From contig JAGPXD010000001.1 in the NCBI GenBank assembly GCA_020746995.1, positions 2,356,001-2,420,000 on the forward strand: a stretch of DNA of 64,000 nucleotides, in the 5' to 3' direction. The notes beneath the pieces were generated by a model, which was not told the origin of the DNA, made no database searches, and was given only the letters and a program-made list of their open reading frames with translations. The DNA is from Plectosphaerella cucumerina. Taxonomy: Eukaryota > Ascomycota > Sordariomycetes > Glomerellales > Plectosphaerellaceae. Position numbers and translations under genes: made by a program. This document shows, in pieces, positions 1 through 11,700 of the stretch (position 1 is its first letter; each line of letters begins with the position of its first letter).

Positions 1-573
1 GCCCCATGCGTAACCGGTCACTCTAGAGAAGACGCGAAGCAATACGGGCGAGTGCACCTTGATCCTCTGGATGCGCTCCTTGTTCGTGTAGATCTTGTTG
101 ATCCGGCTCTGCTTCTCGTAGTCGGCGGGGTGGAATAGCTGCGACTCCGTTCGTCTGCCGGCCTCATTCAGCATATCTCTGCCCAGCTCGTCGCTCGCCA
201 GAAGCGCGTCCACGGCGTGGATGGGCTCCGTCTCGGAAAACCGGTTGATGAAGTCTTCCCAGCAACATTCTCGGACGGCGGGGATCATGTCCTCTAGCCT
301 TGGCCGGCGCGTCGCGGGGACGGCGTCCCGAGTCCTCTGCTGCTCGCCACGGCCGCCAACGTCGAGGTGGTCTTTGGGCGAGGCTTGGTTGTCGCGCTCT
401 TTCTCGCCTGTCGCATTCGAAGAGGCAGACGAAGCTTGCTTTGGTGCGTCATTCGAGGCGACAGCTGGTTGTTTCGCAGACTCGAGCTCCGGGGGAGGTG
501 TCAGCACATCGTCCATTGGTAGCTGGGTTGGCTCGACGCCTTCCCCGTTGGATGACAGTGGTGTCTCGGACAT
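1..573 (-). CDS. AAA ATPase N-terminal part (DUF7025-type), truncated by window edge
   Basis: Reading the minus strand from the ATG at 573-571 gives 191 open codons that run off the left edge. The first ~90 residues are low-complexity (Pro, Ser, Glu, Gln), as in the disordered leader of this family. They are followed by a folded segment with HPADYEKQSRINKIYTNKER and IKVHSPVLLRVF. The pattern 'I-x-V-x-SP-x-LL' preceded by a Tyr/Lys-rich helix is typical of the DUF7025 region found ahead of the AAA+ module in fungal BCS1/ATAD3-like ATPases. The ATPase core (Walker A and B) would lie to the left of position 1 and cannot be checked. The gene is divergent from the DUF7708 gene, with 576 bp between the two proposed starts. 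The family call rests on the short C-terminal segment only, so it is moderately secure; the reading frame itself is well supported. Confidence 0.6.
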   Translation of the reverse strand, partial: MSETPLSSNGEGVEPTQLPMDDVLTPPPELESAKQPAVASNDAPKQASSASSNATGEKERDNQASPKDHLDVGGRGEQQRTRDAVPATRRPRLEDMIPAVRECCWEDFINRFSETEPIHAVDALLASDELGRDMLNEAGRRTESQLFHPADYEKQSRINKIYTNKERIQRIKVHSPVLLRVFSRVTGYAWG

Positions 574-1149
574 TCTCGGACGAGTATGAAAGCAACGGTG
601 CTCAAGTGAGTAGTTGATCTGTTCTCATGAAAGGCCGCTTCGCGATGCTGTAGAGGAAAAACATGCACTGCGACTCTCAGAGGAGAAGAGGTTGCGCGTC
701 ATCAGCGAGTCGAGCCTGACGAAAGGCCTCGTCGAATGCGACCCAGATCATGGGTGGCTGAGCCGCACCGCATGCGAGAGGCAGCCATCAGCATTTCCTC
801 CGGGGAATCCTCTCGGGCGGCAACTTGGGGGCCGATCAGGCTGTGTGGCCAGTGAACCGGGGTGTTGCAGCACGTTGCAGTATCCTGGTCCACACCACAC
901 GATATGGTGTTGACGGTGGATTGGTCTATCAGGAGAGGGGGCTGATGCTGCATGCAGGTGACTGCCTCGCCTCGCTCTGGACGTCAGGCCTGGCAGCTGA
1001 CGCGAGTCCTGCGCGATGTCATTCCTGAGGCCAATCTCGACTTGACTCGACGTCGACGATTATCACGGAGACGACTATCAAACAAGGCGCCTCCCAGCGA
1101 ACGCAGCTGCATCGATATCCTCATTCGGGGACTTGATCTCTGGCGCAAT
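574..1149. other. Divergent intergenic region
   Basis: Lies between the starts of the AAA-type gene (-) and the DUF7708 gene (+). The + strand stays open from 952 in the frame of the DUF7708 exon, so the true start of that gene could be as far upstream as 952. No TATA element or repeat stands out. Confidence 0.5.
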
Positions 1150-3228
1150 ATGCCGCCTCCTCCGGCATCATCGAAGCCGTTACCAAATCATCGAGGAAGC
1201 AGGTCGGACATCAACGACATGCTTCAGTCGGGGGTGCACGATGGACAGATTCAGAGGGTCTCGACAATGGGGAAGCCGGTGCAAGAAGTCGACAGCCTCC
1301 CTGTGCCGCTTCTCCTGATCGATGCCGAAATGGCCGAAGCCAGTTACGAGAACTGTTCCTGGCAAGAAGTCCTGGACTCCATGGAATCTGCCACGGCACA
1401 GTACGGTGCAAAGGCAGAGTCAAACCGGCTGAGAGCGCTGCCGCGCAACAAGGCTACAGCTGTGACACTTGAGTCCATGACGGACATGATACCAGAGGAG
1501 AGCGGACTCGGCGTCCTGCGAGGCGGTCTCAAAACTATCTTCAAAGTATGCATGACGCGATCTTGGAAGTTCAGGGCTGACCGAGCTAAATAGTTGGTAA
1601 ACAGGCGGATCGACAACAGTGAGCGTATCTTGAACGCATTTGAGGACATTCCTATCACCTTCATGTCGGCATGTCTCGCCTTACGAACCCATCGCGACGA
1701 TCAGCCCTTGCGACAGTATGTCCAAGAGCTTCTACTTACCTTGCGCAAAGAGATCCCCGAGATGCAGAAGATTCTACTCCGCAAACATCAAGAGTCACGC
1801 ACGTCACTCGCTGAGCCATGAACGTCATGATCAGAAGCTAACACTTGAACAGTGCCCCGCCGACTCTTCAAGCAACACCCCGAGGCCGAAAAGTCACGCC
1901 TCGACGCCTCTCTTGACATCATTGATCGCGCCTCCCGCCGCGTGACAGCCCGTGCTGAAGCACTGAGAGGCGATATCGCCGCGGAGACCCTCCATGAGAC
2001 GCAAGATGCACGTAATGAGACTCGTGTCGGCTTCGACAAAGTCCTCGAGGGCATCGGGTCTATCCGCCTCGCTCAGACCGAGTCTGAGCAACGTGTAGCC
2101 GACCGCTATGAGCAACAGGAGCGTGAGATCCACGCCTTCTTCGAAAGAGTTCACAGCGACGTGAATCGGCGGCTTGGTGATTACCACAGCGAGTTTGGCA
2201 CAGGTCTCTCCGGTCTGCGAGACGAGCTCAAGGGGTTGGTAGCCGTCGTACAGGGTCCAGAGACGTCACCCCCAGCGAAAAACCTAAAACACCTACTTCA
2301 AGGTACTCATGTTCCCTTTCCCCTGGTCTGGTCTCTTCTGACAGCCATAGTACCACAAACACAGTACCTCCCGGCCCCGATCTCCTACCAGCCTCCGCCA
2401 TATCACCTCGTCACCCTCGACGAGCTCTACATGCTCCTCGGCATCGAGCGCCCTTACTTCCTCGCCGAAGACCTAGGCCTCGTCGCCCGCGCAGGGCGCT
2501 CCATGTCGCAAGCCTCTCTGGGCCGCGCTGCATGGCTCCTCAACGTCGACCGGTTCCGGCGCTGGGTCGATGCCGTTGAATATCCATCAGACCTAATCCT
2601 CGTCAATGGACACATGGGCAGCCTCTGCAAGGGGAAACTCTCGCCTCTGTCTGTGCTCGCAGGAACTTTGGCCACAATGCGCCACGCTGTGCCCGACCTT
2701 GTCGTTCTGTCGTACTTTTGCGGACTACATGCTGCGCCCGGAGATGACCTGGCTGGGCCTCGAGGGATGCTTCGAGGTCTCGTTGCGCAGGCTGTGCTGA
2801 TTCTACGGGACAGACAGGGCACAGGTCCTGCTGTTGCCATCGCCGCGGACGAGAGCCTGCTGGACGGTCTCGCGTGCCGGGACATTGGGAGCTTGTGTGA
2901 GGTGCTCGAGGCTTTGCTGGAGCAGTTGGGCCCCGGTGCGGTTGTGTACTGCGTGATCGACAACGTGTGCGAGTACGAAACGTCCCTGCGAGGCTGGGGC
3001 GATGAGGTGAATGAGGTCGTGGGTCATTTGATGCAGATGGCGGCGCGAATGCAATGGTGGCCACGACTCAAGCTGATGCTGACGGCGGGCAACAGAAGCA
3101 TCATGGTGCACCACGGGCTAGAGTCTGGGGACTGCATCTCTCTAAGCGCGGGAAACGTGCATTCACATTCGATTCAGAGGCTGAGTCTAGAGAGCGACTG
3201 GCAAGGAGCGATATCATCACGAGAGTAG
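1150..3228 (+). CDS. DUF7708-domain protein (fungal NLR/STAND-associated type), three introns, one problematic junction
   Basis: Exon 1 (to 1545) and exon 2 (from 1594, after a 48-bp intron) encode a DUF7708-like helical domain. It has W-x-x-V at its start, a conserved IPEESGLGVLRGGLK segment and then RRIDNSERILNAFEDIPI. Exon 3 starts near 1853 and contains a charged coiled-coil stretch and, after a 48-bp intron (2303-2350), a C-terminal region with VYCVIDNV and LKLMLTAG. That region resembles the P-loop/STAND-like part commonly found behind DUF7708, in which a Walker-B-like strand is seen. DUF7708 proteins are fungus-specific and of unknown function, often fused to NACHT or ankyrin parts. 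The exon 2/3 junction (about 1794-1852) has a good acceptor (branch gctaac at 1838, cag at 1850-1852), but neither GT donor (1794, 1803) keeps frame. A GC donor at 1799 would, or there is a 1-nt indel. The start is uncertain (1150 or 952). Confidence 0.6.
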
Positions 3229-3364
3229 CGGCTGAGAGACATGATACCCGACGCGGCAGGTGGCGTAATATTGACAGTGTGAAAGGAAATAAAAACAAGT
3301 CTATAATGCTGATACAAAGGAAAGCCATCATTTCAAAACATCAAGCAACCATGTCGCTCGCCCC

Positions 3365-4688
3365 TTACTCCGAGGGAGCGTCCGCCTCGTCGATGCGCAG
3401 CTGCAGCGCGAGCGAATCGGCGCCCTCGTAGCGACCCGCCTGGGTCCAGGTGAACTTGCCGCCCGACTTGGACTTGGCCTCCATGGTGGCAACAATGTCG
3501 ACGTCGAGCTTGAACATAGTGAAGAAGGACGAGCCGACGCAGAACTTGCGCGCGGGGCACTTGAGGTTGACGGTGCCGGCGTTGGTGATGGTCTCGCCCT
3601 CAAGCTCCTGCTCGTTCGTGCCACCGGAGATACCCCAGTTGGCAGTGGTGCTAACGGAGCCCTGAGTCAGGAAGGGGATGCCAGCGCTACCGCTGATAGT
3701 GACGCTGTTGCCAAAGTCCCAGCCAAAGTTGGTGGTCAGCGAGTGCTGCCTATTGACGGCGGCTGTGGTCGTGAGAGTGGTGCTCTGCTCGATGGAGGAG
3801 TTGCGGTTATCGATGACTTGCGAGCCAAGGGTGACGGTCTGGCCAGGGCCTGAGGGGAGGACGTTGTCGGTGAAGCCCGAGTAGTCAATGTTGACGACTG
3901 AGACGGACTCGATGTCGTCGATGAAGTTAAAGGCCATCATGCTGATGATACCAACGGAGCAAGCTTCGACGCGCACGCGGCCGAGGATGCCGGAGCCCAC
4001 GGGAACGCTGACGCCTTCGACGCTCTCCGCGCCGATGGTCGACATGGCCTCGTAGGAGCGTCCCTTGTTGGTCTTGAGCTTGAAGCCAGTGAACTGAACT
4101 TCAGTAGGGAAAACTGTGAACTCGGTGATGCGCTCGTCGAAGGCGAGGACAAACTCGCCCTTGTCGTCACCGTTGTCGACCTGTGATGAGTGTTAGTGAT
4201 GGCTCATGTCCGTTGTGTGAATGCTGAAAGCTTACCGCACTGTCGAGGTCCGTCTTCTCTCCGTTGATGGCCGTCAGCCTGACGGCGCGCAGGTTGCTCG
4301 ACCCGGTAAAGAAGTGGAGGGTCTGGAAGGGGCCGTTGACGGTGACCGGGGACGGCGCAATTGTGCCGCAGGCCTTGCCAATCTCGACGGCCTGGAAGGC
4401 ACCGTCGACACCGGTTGTGAGAGCCAGAGGGGCATCCTGGCGAGCGTTGACTTGAGGAGGCTGCGTGGGGCTCGGCGCGGCGTCGACGCTGAGAGAGCTC
4501 AGGAGGTCCTTGATGCCTTCATCGTCAAGAGGGCCGTGCTCAACGACAATGGGTTCAATGTCGGCAAAGGAAGGCGTCTCCTCAACGTTCTGGCGAGAAG
4601 CGAGCTGGCCGACGGGCGAGGCGTGGGCAAGGGCGAAGAAGAGTGGGCTGGCGAGGAGCCCGCGAAGGACGAAGGAAGGGGTGGACAT
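3365..4688 (-). CDS. Secreted jacalin-like / aerolysin (ETX/MTX2)-like protein
   Basis: Two exons, 4688-4236 and 4180-3365, flank a 55-bp intron (4181-4235) and give 422 residues. The N-terminus has a signal peptide (hydrophobic core ending ALAHASPVG) and a dibasic-type pro-region. Residues ~85-195 resemble a jacalin-type beta-prism: strands ending ITEFTVFP and FTGFKLKTNKGRSYEA match the 'GF-x-F-x-TNKGR-x-Y' end of jacalin domains. Residues ~225-370 are Ser/Thr-rich alternating strands (SIEQSTTLTTTAAVNRQHSL...FGNSVTISGSAG) of the kind forming the membrane-inserting region of aerolysin/ETX-MTX2 beta-pore-formers. The two-domain order recalls natterin-like and mushroom-lectin pore-forming proteins. 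A role in defence against grazers or competitors, or in host interaction, is inference. No catalytic site is expected. It is a single complete frame, with no sign of decay. A TATA-like box lies ~155 bp upstream. Confidence 0.65.
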
Positions 4689-4838
4689 TGTCGTTGGTGT
4701 TGATATGATGTCGAAAGCGAAAGTGAGTGAAGAGGCTGGGGAAAGACTGGATGGTCAGACAAGAGACCTAGAGGAACTGGAGAGAGTGACTGTGAGTGCG
4801 CTGGGCTAACAATGAGAAGTTGACGGCGCAGTTCCTCT

Positions 4839-4846
4839 CTCTTATA
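4839..4846 (-). promoter_or_regulatory. TATA-like box for the jacalin/aerolysin-like gene
   Basis: Minus-strand TATAAGAG about 155 bp upstream of the ATG at 4688, followed downstream by a pyrimidine-rich leader. Position and context fit a fungal core promoter. Confidence 0.45.
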
Positions 4847-7299
4847 AGTTCATTATCTGACGCGATCATCATCCCCACGAGGTCGTTGCTGGTGTAGAGC
4901 CCACAGCCAAGAATCGCGATTCAGTCTCCTGCCGACTTGTCCGTCGTCCACAAGGGTATGAAACAGTCGGCCTGCGGGAGCATCTGGAGGGGTAGCTCGG
5001 CAGCCATCAATGGTTCCAGGTCCATGCTCCCATCCCAAGGACGGGCTGAGGTCTGGCCGATGCGCCTTCCCCGAGGTCCGTGAGGGTCCACCGCCGATCG
5101 TGTAAAGGGGCTGCTAGGAATAACTCTCCCCGATATGCCACAGGCATCCATCCGCGTCCTTGGATAGCCTCGCGCGTAGGGCCCCGCGCGTTTCAGCCCA
5201 CAAGCGAGACCATCGCCTGATCCTCCCGGCGGGGTGACAGCTGCGGCAGGGACGCAGAGCGGCGTGTCCGTGAGATGTTCACGTCACTTGACGAGTCTGG
5301 AAGGTGGTTGTAAGGGTTGGAGGAGGGATGGCCCCTGGGATGCGGCACGGTATCTGCTGATGTCTGAGATCCCCCCGCGCACGGCATTAGCCGTGATGGT
5401 GACGTGCAGGGCTCGGACCATGAGATCCTGGTTCATCTGGCGGGGACGCCGGGGAGGTCGTCGGGAGGAGATATGGGGCTTCCCCTGAGGTCGCGGGTCG
5501 CCCCAAGGCGCACCTAGCCAGCATGCAGGGAGCTTATATCGACTGCATCTTCAGTGGCTCTTCGAGGCTCATCTCGTCAAAGTTGCCTTTTCGAACTGTC
5601 CATATGACGACAGCTCGTGAACATTGCGACAAAATGATGCTCATAAGTTGACCGTTGCCAGCTTGGCGCAACGCGCTTCCAACGGTCGCGCACGCGCACA
5701 CACGCGCCCCAGTCAGTGATCGAGGTATCCAAGGTGGGACGAACGCCGCGTTCATGCGAGGGCCTGCTCAATGCCTATTCGGGGACTTGGCGTGCCCTGA
5801 TGGCTGACCTGAGTGGCCGGGGCACCCGTGATAGATAGCGCCGTGGTCAGTGGTTCGGTCCGAGAAGAAGCTGTGCGGCTGGAGGTTTGCAGAGGGATCC
5901 TTGGAGTGTGATGAATCGGGCCAACCCGTCGACCGACGGCGGGAGGTTGCTAGTCATGCAAGGCGATGCCGGCGACCTGGGTGCTAAATATGGGATGCTA
6001 ATCTTGTGCAATCGGCGCTTTTGTCAGCCTGTGTGGGGAGCAGATGGTCAGTCTTCAGGGGTCAACTGCTCACGTTGACGCTCGGAGTTAGCGAACGACG
6101 ATGTGCACACGGTGCACCGCCATCGAGCTCTCCCAGAAATGTGGCAAAGGCAATGTCCGTGGTAATTGCAGAAGGTCTGTGACTCAAAATTGAGTCGCGC
6201 CAGGAGTGTGTTCATCGAGCTCATCGACTGTGACTGAGTCAGGATATCATCTGGCGATGTTCGTTGAAGCCCCTGACTACCACCTGCCAAGAAGGGCTGA
6301 GACGACATGTTGCGCGTCTCCTCCCGCCCTGTCTGCCAAATGTGATTGCTAATTGCCGTAGGAATATCGGCAGCTCCGTGTGTCGTGTTGGCCACTGGAA
6401 GCGCTTGCAGCCCAGATGTCGAAAGGGACATCTGGATTGGTCTTGTCCTCTCATAACTGCCATCGTTCCCACGATATTCTTTGGATCATTTGCGTCTTCA
6501 TCAGTCAGTCGAGAACCTAAGTCTGCGGGCTGAGTAGACGCATCAATCGTGCCCAGAACGGCCGGCCAGCCAGCGCAAGCACCAGCGACAGGCCCGCGAC
6601 TACAACCCACAGGGAAATGCGGCTCGCGCGGGAAAGCCGGAACCAAACCCAGGAGCTCACTTGTCTGAAACAAATTCGACAGTGAGCTGATGTACTGAGT
6701 CGCGCTTCCTGAGGCGTCAGGGGCTCGGGGGCTCGATGGAGTCTCTTGCGACCAAGGTTGCACCCAAGAGTCTTGGATGCGATACAAGACGTCGAAGCGA
6801 ATGTCCGAGTCCCTCTGTCAAGGTCTTGCCCGGTACATAACACAGCAGCCTCCTATTTGGGAACAGTGTGTCGAGCCTTGGGCAGCCCAGGGGGAAGCAG
6901 TTGTGCTCCAATCCACCGCTCTGGAGGAATAACACGTCGTTGATGTCTCGAGGTTCCGCCTGGTCCCTCGTACCAAACAGCACCTCGCGATGTAGTAATA
7001 GAAGAGAAACGAAAGCATGGATGTAGTCTCTTCGTGCCGCCGAGGGTTCCACCGACGCAGCCGAGGGGCCTATTTTGCTGTAGATGAGTCTGCATGTCGG
7101 GGCGTCCGACAAGCCGCCAATACGACAGCTGAGATTCCGGCTGACCTTCTCGGGGGTCAAATCCACGAGCAGTATATGGCAGTGTGTCATCATCGCACAA
7201 GCCACCGAGCCATTATAGGTGAGGCGAGAAAAGCAAGTCGCTTGTCGAGCCCGAAGTCTTCGGAAAGTACCTAGTGGTATTCCTCTACGGAGCGCCCAT
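4847..7299. other. Gene-poor region with a possible decayed gene on the minus strand
   Basis: I recognise no intact gene. From about 7310 down to 6517 the minus strand has overlapping medium-length frames that look partly coding. One holds a helix-like stretch DYIHAFVSLLLLHREVLF. Another ends with a plausible tail-anchor hydrophobic segment (ISLWVVVAGLSLVLALAG, stop near 6517) preceded by a TTTCAG acceptor near 6680. I could not join them into one convincing model, so this may be a degenerate gene or chance. The stretch 4850-6200 shows nothing supportable. Confidence 0.3.
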
Positions 7300-8722
7300 C
7301 TAATGTGCATTATCGCCGCGCTTCAGCACATCGAGGGCAATCAGGAGGCCGAAGAAGACGCAGACCATCTTTGAAGCAACAGTCAGCGAAAGGCCATGGA
7401 CGCAGATGGTCTCCTGAACATACCACCAAGCATATGATTCCTAGCGAGACGATTTCGAACCCGCCCGAGAGGGCCTTGCCCCGGATCATGGCATCCTGGT
7501 GTCTCCAGGCTCGAAATGCGCCGAGCACCACGGTGCAAATGGAGAAGACCAGGCACAGGCTGGCTAGCGGCCGGCCGACAGCGAGGTACCCAAACCCCGA
7601 GTCGCCCTCCTCCAGCACAAAGAGCTGGGCAACAAGAGTGCCCACGATGGCAGACATCAGGGCCGTCCTCAGATAGGCTAGAAAGGTCCGCTCAACCGCT
7701 TTCAACCAAGTCAGCAGTGGTCAAGTCTACGTGGACTATGCCGTCCAGTCTCCTCAGACGGAGCAAACAGTAGAACGGAAAGCAAAAGGCAAGTCGGATC
7801 GAAGCTCCGAGCCAAAGGAGGCGACACTCGCGACGCCTGCAGCGTGGTTGAGATGCAACGGCAGGATGCAGGCGTGAGCCGATCACGAGGTTGTATATCG
7901 GACATTGAGCCTCCAGCCTCCAGCCTCCAGGGAGTATGGAAATGAAGCTGAAACGTGGGCAGGGAAATCGCATGTGAGTCCAAGCCGCATCTCCAAATCG
8001 GGCGCAAGGGGGTCCGCCGGTCAGACGCGCCGGCCGGCCAGCGCAGAAAGTGCAGCAGCTATGATCGACGACAAGGGGAGGATGCAACAGCAGCGCGCGG
8101 GAGTGTAGTGGACGTCTCAGATGCTCACATTGACAACATCCGCATCAGAAGCCCGCACTTGCCGACGGCGAAGCGGCCGAGAAGACATCGGCCAGCCATG
8201 CTGCAGGCAGAGGTTGCGCAATGTCGCGTCGGGCCAAAGTCGCAGTCTTGTCTGTGTCACCGTCGTTGGCTCCTCACAAACGTCCCCGCCACACCCCCTT
8301 TCCATGTGGCCGGAAAAATGTAACGCTGCACAGGACGGTGACTCTCGGACGCAGGTTCCGAGACCAGATGGGCCAAAGTGCCATTCGCACTAGGGCCCCA
8401 GCAAGAACGAAGGACACAGGGAAACTGCCGGAAGGCATTGGCGTACCTAGGTGATCTCGGCATTTGTCAAAGTCAACGACGCAGGTGATGTTGTTTGCCC
8501 AGAAGCGCTTCAGGGACCAGGGCGGTGAGATGGACGGAGCTGGGCGCGCCGAGGCCACAGAGCCGGACCTGGTTGAGGGCGCATCGGTAGACCGGATACT
8601 CGTGCCCCCGCGAAGCTGAAAAAAAAAAAAAAAAGACGTTAGAGGTTAACGTGTTCATCCCAAGGCGGCCAAGACCAAGGACTGACCTCGGAGAGCTCGA
8701 TGGCCTGTCCTTGTTGTTGCAT
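7300..8722 (-). CDS. DUF202 (YidH-like) small membrane protein, four exons with a 748-bp intron
   Basis: Exons 8722-8687, 8615-8447, 7698-7424 and 7368-7300 join in frame to 182 residues. The DUF202 signature spans the intron 2 junction: KCRDHL before it and AVERTFLAYLRTALMSAIVG after it, giving the family's 'RDHLA-x-ERTFL-x-YLRT'. Three hydrophobic helices follow: ~SAIVGTLVAQLFVL, LASLCLVFSICTVVLGAF, and a third that is only restored when the 55-bp intron 7369-7423 is removed (VCVFFGLLIALDVL). R-x-G-x-ALSGGFE between helices 2 and 3 is also conserved in fungal members. Intron 1 (8616-8686) ends in a run of 16 T then CAG. The family is a three-TM membrane protein of unknown biochemical role, in fungi usually assigned to endomembranes or vacuole. 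The large second intron (7699-8446) is odd for this genome; its branch site GCTGAC and both borders are good. Family assignment is secure. Confidence 0.85.
7699..8446 (-). other. Unusually long (748 bp) intron of the DUF202 gene
   Basis: The donor GTACGC at 8446 and the acceptor ..GCTGACTTGGTTGAAAG ending at 7699 join the conserved DHL-A-VERTF motif exactly in phase 1. Other introns here are mostly 47-140 bp. The interval holds a (GCCTCCA)3 run at 7909-7929 and only short unrelated frames. I see no terminal inverted repeats or recognisable element. Confidence 0.7.
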
Positions 8723-11700
8723 GCTGCGCGGCGATGGAAGGAGAGAGGACAGCCGTGAGCCTGAGGCGTTAGCCACCCGATTGCCGGATCTGTGCCGCTT
8801 TCCCCGAGGGAGGGACCGTCGGAGAGGGGCGTTCGTAGGGACGGCGTTGGAGTCGCGGGCTCAACCTCCGCAAGTCCGTGGCGGCGGGCGGTCTGGACAA
8901 CAGGTTGACTGCCGGGAACCGGATTCGGAGAATAAAATAATTAAAGACGCAGGCAGCGGGCATGCGCCGTGGTTGGCGAGAGGTGGATGCAGGGTCGAGA
9001 TACGACTTCGTCGAGGGTGACTCTCGGATATTATGGCGGGCAACGGACGGCGGTGGGCGGGGCGAAACTTGGAGAGACACCGGGAGTCGGCGTTCATGCG
9101 GTTGCGCACATCGGGATGCCGGGCAGCGGCGGATCTGCAGCGGCGGTCGAGCGGCGGCGATACGAGGAATTGAGACAAGCCGAAGCTGTTGAAGGCCCAA
9201 GGGAGAGACTGAACAGCTTCCACGGAATTCAGGCTCGCAATTCCAGAAGCTGCACTAGAAGGTGCAAATCAATGCGTAGTGCTGGAGGGTGGTGGAGTTG
9301 GTTTTCGGCTGCAGTGATGTAGATAGATGCAAGACTTCTTTCCGTCGTCCTGTTCATTTGTCGCAGCGATGTAGATGGATTGACATGTTTGTGCAGAGGG
9401 AAAATGCCGGAACATTGGGGTGATAAGTGTGTGCCGAGAACATGGCAAGAACGGGTCGGCGAGACGATTTACGGAAGTCGCTGATTGTCGGCGATGAGTG
9501 AGGGGACAGTGCCCGGATAGCCCGATATGGGGTCGCACTGTTAGCTTTTGGCCACATGTCAGGTCTTGCGCACTGTGTGCCTTCCCGGTGGTCGTCGGCG
9601 ACTCGAAGTCCCCGATGATGGATAGCCCAGATTCACAGAGTCAATTCGGAACAAGTGACATGGAGTAGCAAATCTTGGTTAAAGCTAATTGCCAATGCAA
9701 CATTTCCGGACTCACGACTCACATGGCAGTTATGCCTGAAGAGGGTTCTTGCCTTGCACGTTCCATTTGTTGTTTAGGTGCCTGCTATCGACCTCGATGC
9801 CCTGGACAAAATGTGAAATCAAAACCACCAAATCTGAGAAACAGCTATCTTGTAGACCAGAGACCATGAAGAGTCGAATAGAAATTGAGTAACAACCGAG
9901 TTTTACCTCTCTGCGGAATGCTCGAGATGTTGTATGCAGGTGTTGTGCAAGAACAAAGTGGCATGGCAGGTGCTCCCGTCGCTTAGTCATCACAATTCCC
10001 TCGAAACGGAACACCACGGACAGCCGCTCTTCCAATCCATCACCGTAGCTCGAATTGAACCACCCGCGCAAATTCTCCGGCGGGCGTCGCCATCGGTGGG
10101 TTGCTTCGTTCCAGAGGTCCATTGTGGCCCGATCAGACTGGCCAGCGACCGATCCAAGGACTTCGACCTGCCGCACCCATGATCCGACCCGACCGACATG
10201 CCACCGCTTCCCGTCCGACGATGCAGAAGCAAGCGCCGGGACCACCACCCTAGTACCTGACGCGCTCGGCCTGGTGCAACCTTTGGGGCTGTCGTGATCG
10301 GTAGAGGTCAGGGCATTATTGACACTTCAGGAACGCCGCAACCCGTAGTGGGATGTGCCTGGGCGAATCCGGTCCTCAGCGACCGCTCCCTCGGCGTCTT
10401 CCAGAAGCTGGACGGCTGTTCTGTCTGCACGCCACCCTCCCAGAGAGACAGTCCTCGAGCTGCATATCATACCCGAACGGCCAATCTCACCTCTCCGTCG
10501 AGAGCTCGCCGGGCCGCCGGACCGCCATTCGGCCTCTTCGCACGGCCCCATGGGGTCAACCCAGGAGGACCTGGACAAACCCCAACATCTTGCTGGCCCT
10601 CCTCGCCTGGCTTGTGACCACCCGATTCGTCTGGGTCGACCGCGTGTACAATATGCTCATCACGACAGCTGGAAACGACATCATCAACTGTCCCCATTCA
10701 ATACCCGCAAGCGACCGGCTCAAATCGAGCATCCTCGCCCGACCTTGAGTCTGCAGTTAGCACGATCAAGTGTGCTTCCTCTACGCGACTGGGCATCCAT
10801 CAAAAGAGCTTATGTTTGCGAAAGTCACCATGGCGATTGAAATCCAGCGTTGGGGGTTGCACAAGACGAGACCTTTGTTGTGGTCGGGATGGACGGAACC
10901 TGTCAGCGACTCTCCTCCCAATCGCCATCAGAGTCGGCTCGATGGATCAACAAGTAGGCGAAGCCAGCCCAGCCGAGCGACGGCCAAAGGACAAACTCGC
11001 GGCGAGGCAATCCTGGGGATCACCACGGCTTTATGGCCCGTCGTGATACGACCTCTGTGGTCAGGGCCGTCAGGCCAACCGGCGACTGGGCAGGGCATGC
11101 CAGGGCAGGAACTGGTCCTCCTCGATCCCGTCGGTCCCAAATCCCGGGGTGCCTGGAACCCTCGCCACGCGGCGAGCTTATCCGCCAGCCCTGATCGACC
11201 AGGGCTATCGACCGGGGCCCGGGGGGTGGGGAAAGCTGCCCGGGGGCCTGTAAACGACTACAGGTGCAGCGTGAGACCGCAAAGAGGCACCGACGGCGCA
11301 CCGGTCTGGGATTCTTGTCGACGGCTTGGGCGGATGGCTGTGGGGTCGTTTGGGGATCATGATGGTTTGTTCCGTTCCGTCTCCGCGCCCACGCCTCCGT
11401 TTCCAACAAAACTGGACCGCGGTACCCCATCGCGTCCTCGTCTCTCCTATCTCCCGTGGCTATACCAAGCTAACCTCTCCTAGTCTTCGGCCTCTGAGCC
11501 CGCCGTCGAGACGTTCAGCACTTGCAAAACAAAAAGACACGCACTCAGTGGCGGGCTGACAAGGCGACGTCCCCGTACTGACTTGCATCCCCGCGAGGCT
11601 CCATTCGGCCCATGGAGTCCCGCCATGCGGCGGCGGCACGGGACAGATGAGGCGGAGGTAGGCACGCCCCAGGGGGTGCGCATCTCCCCTTTCTAACCAG

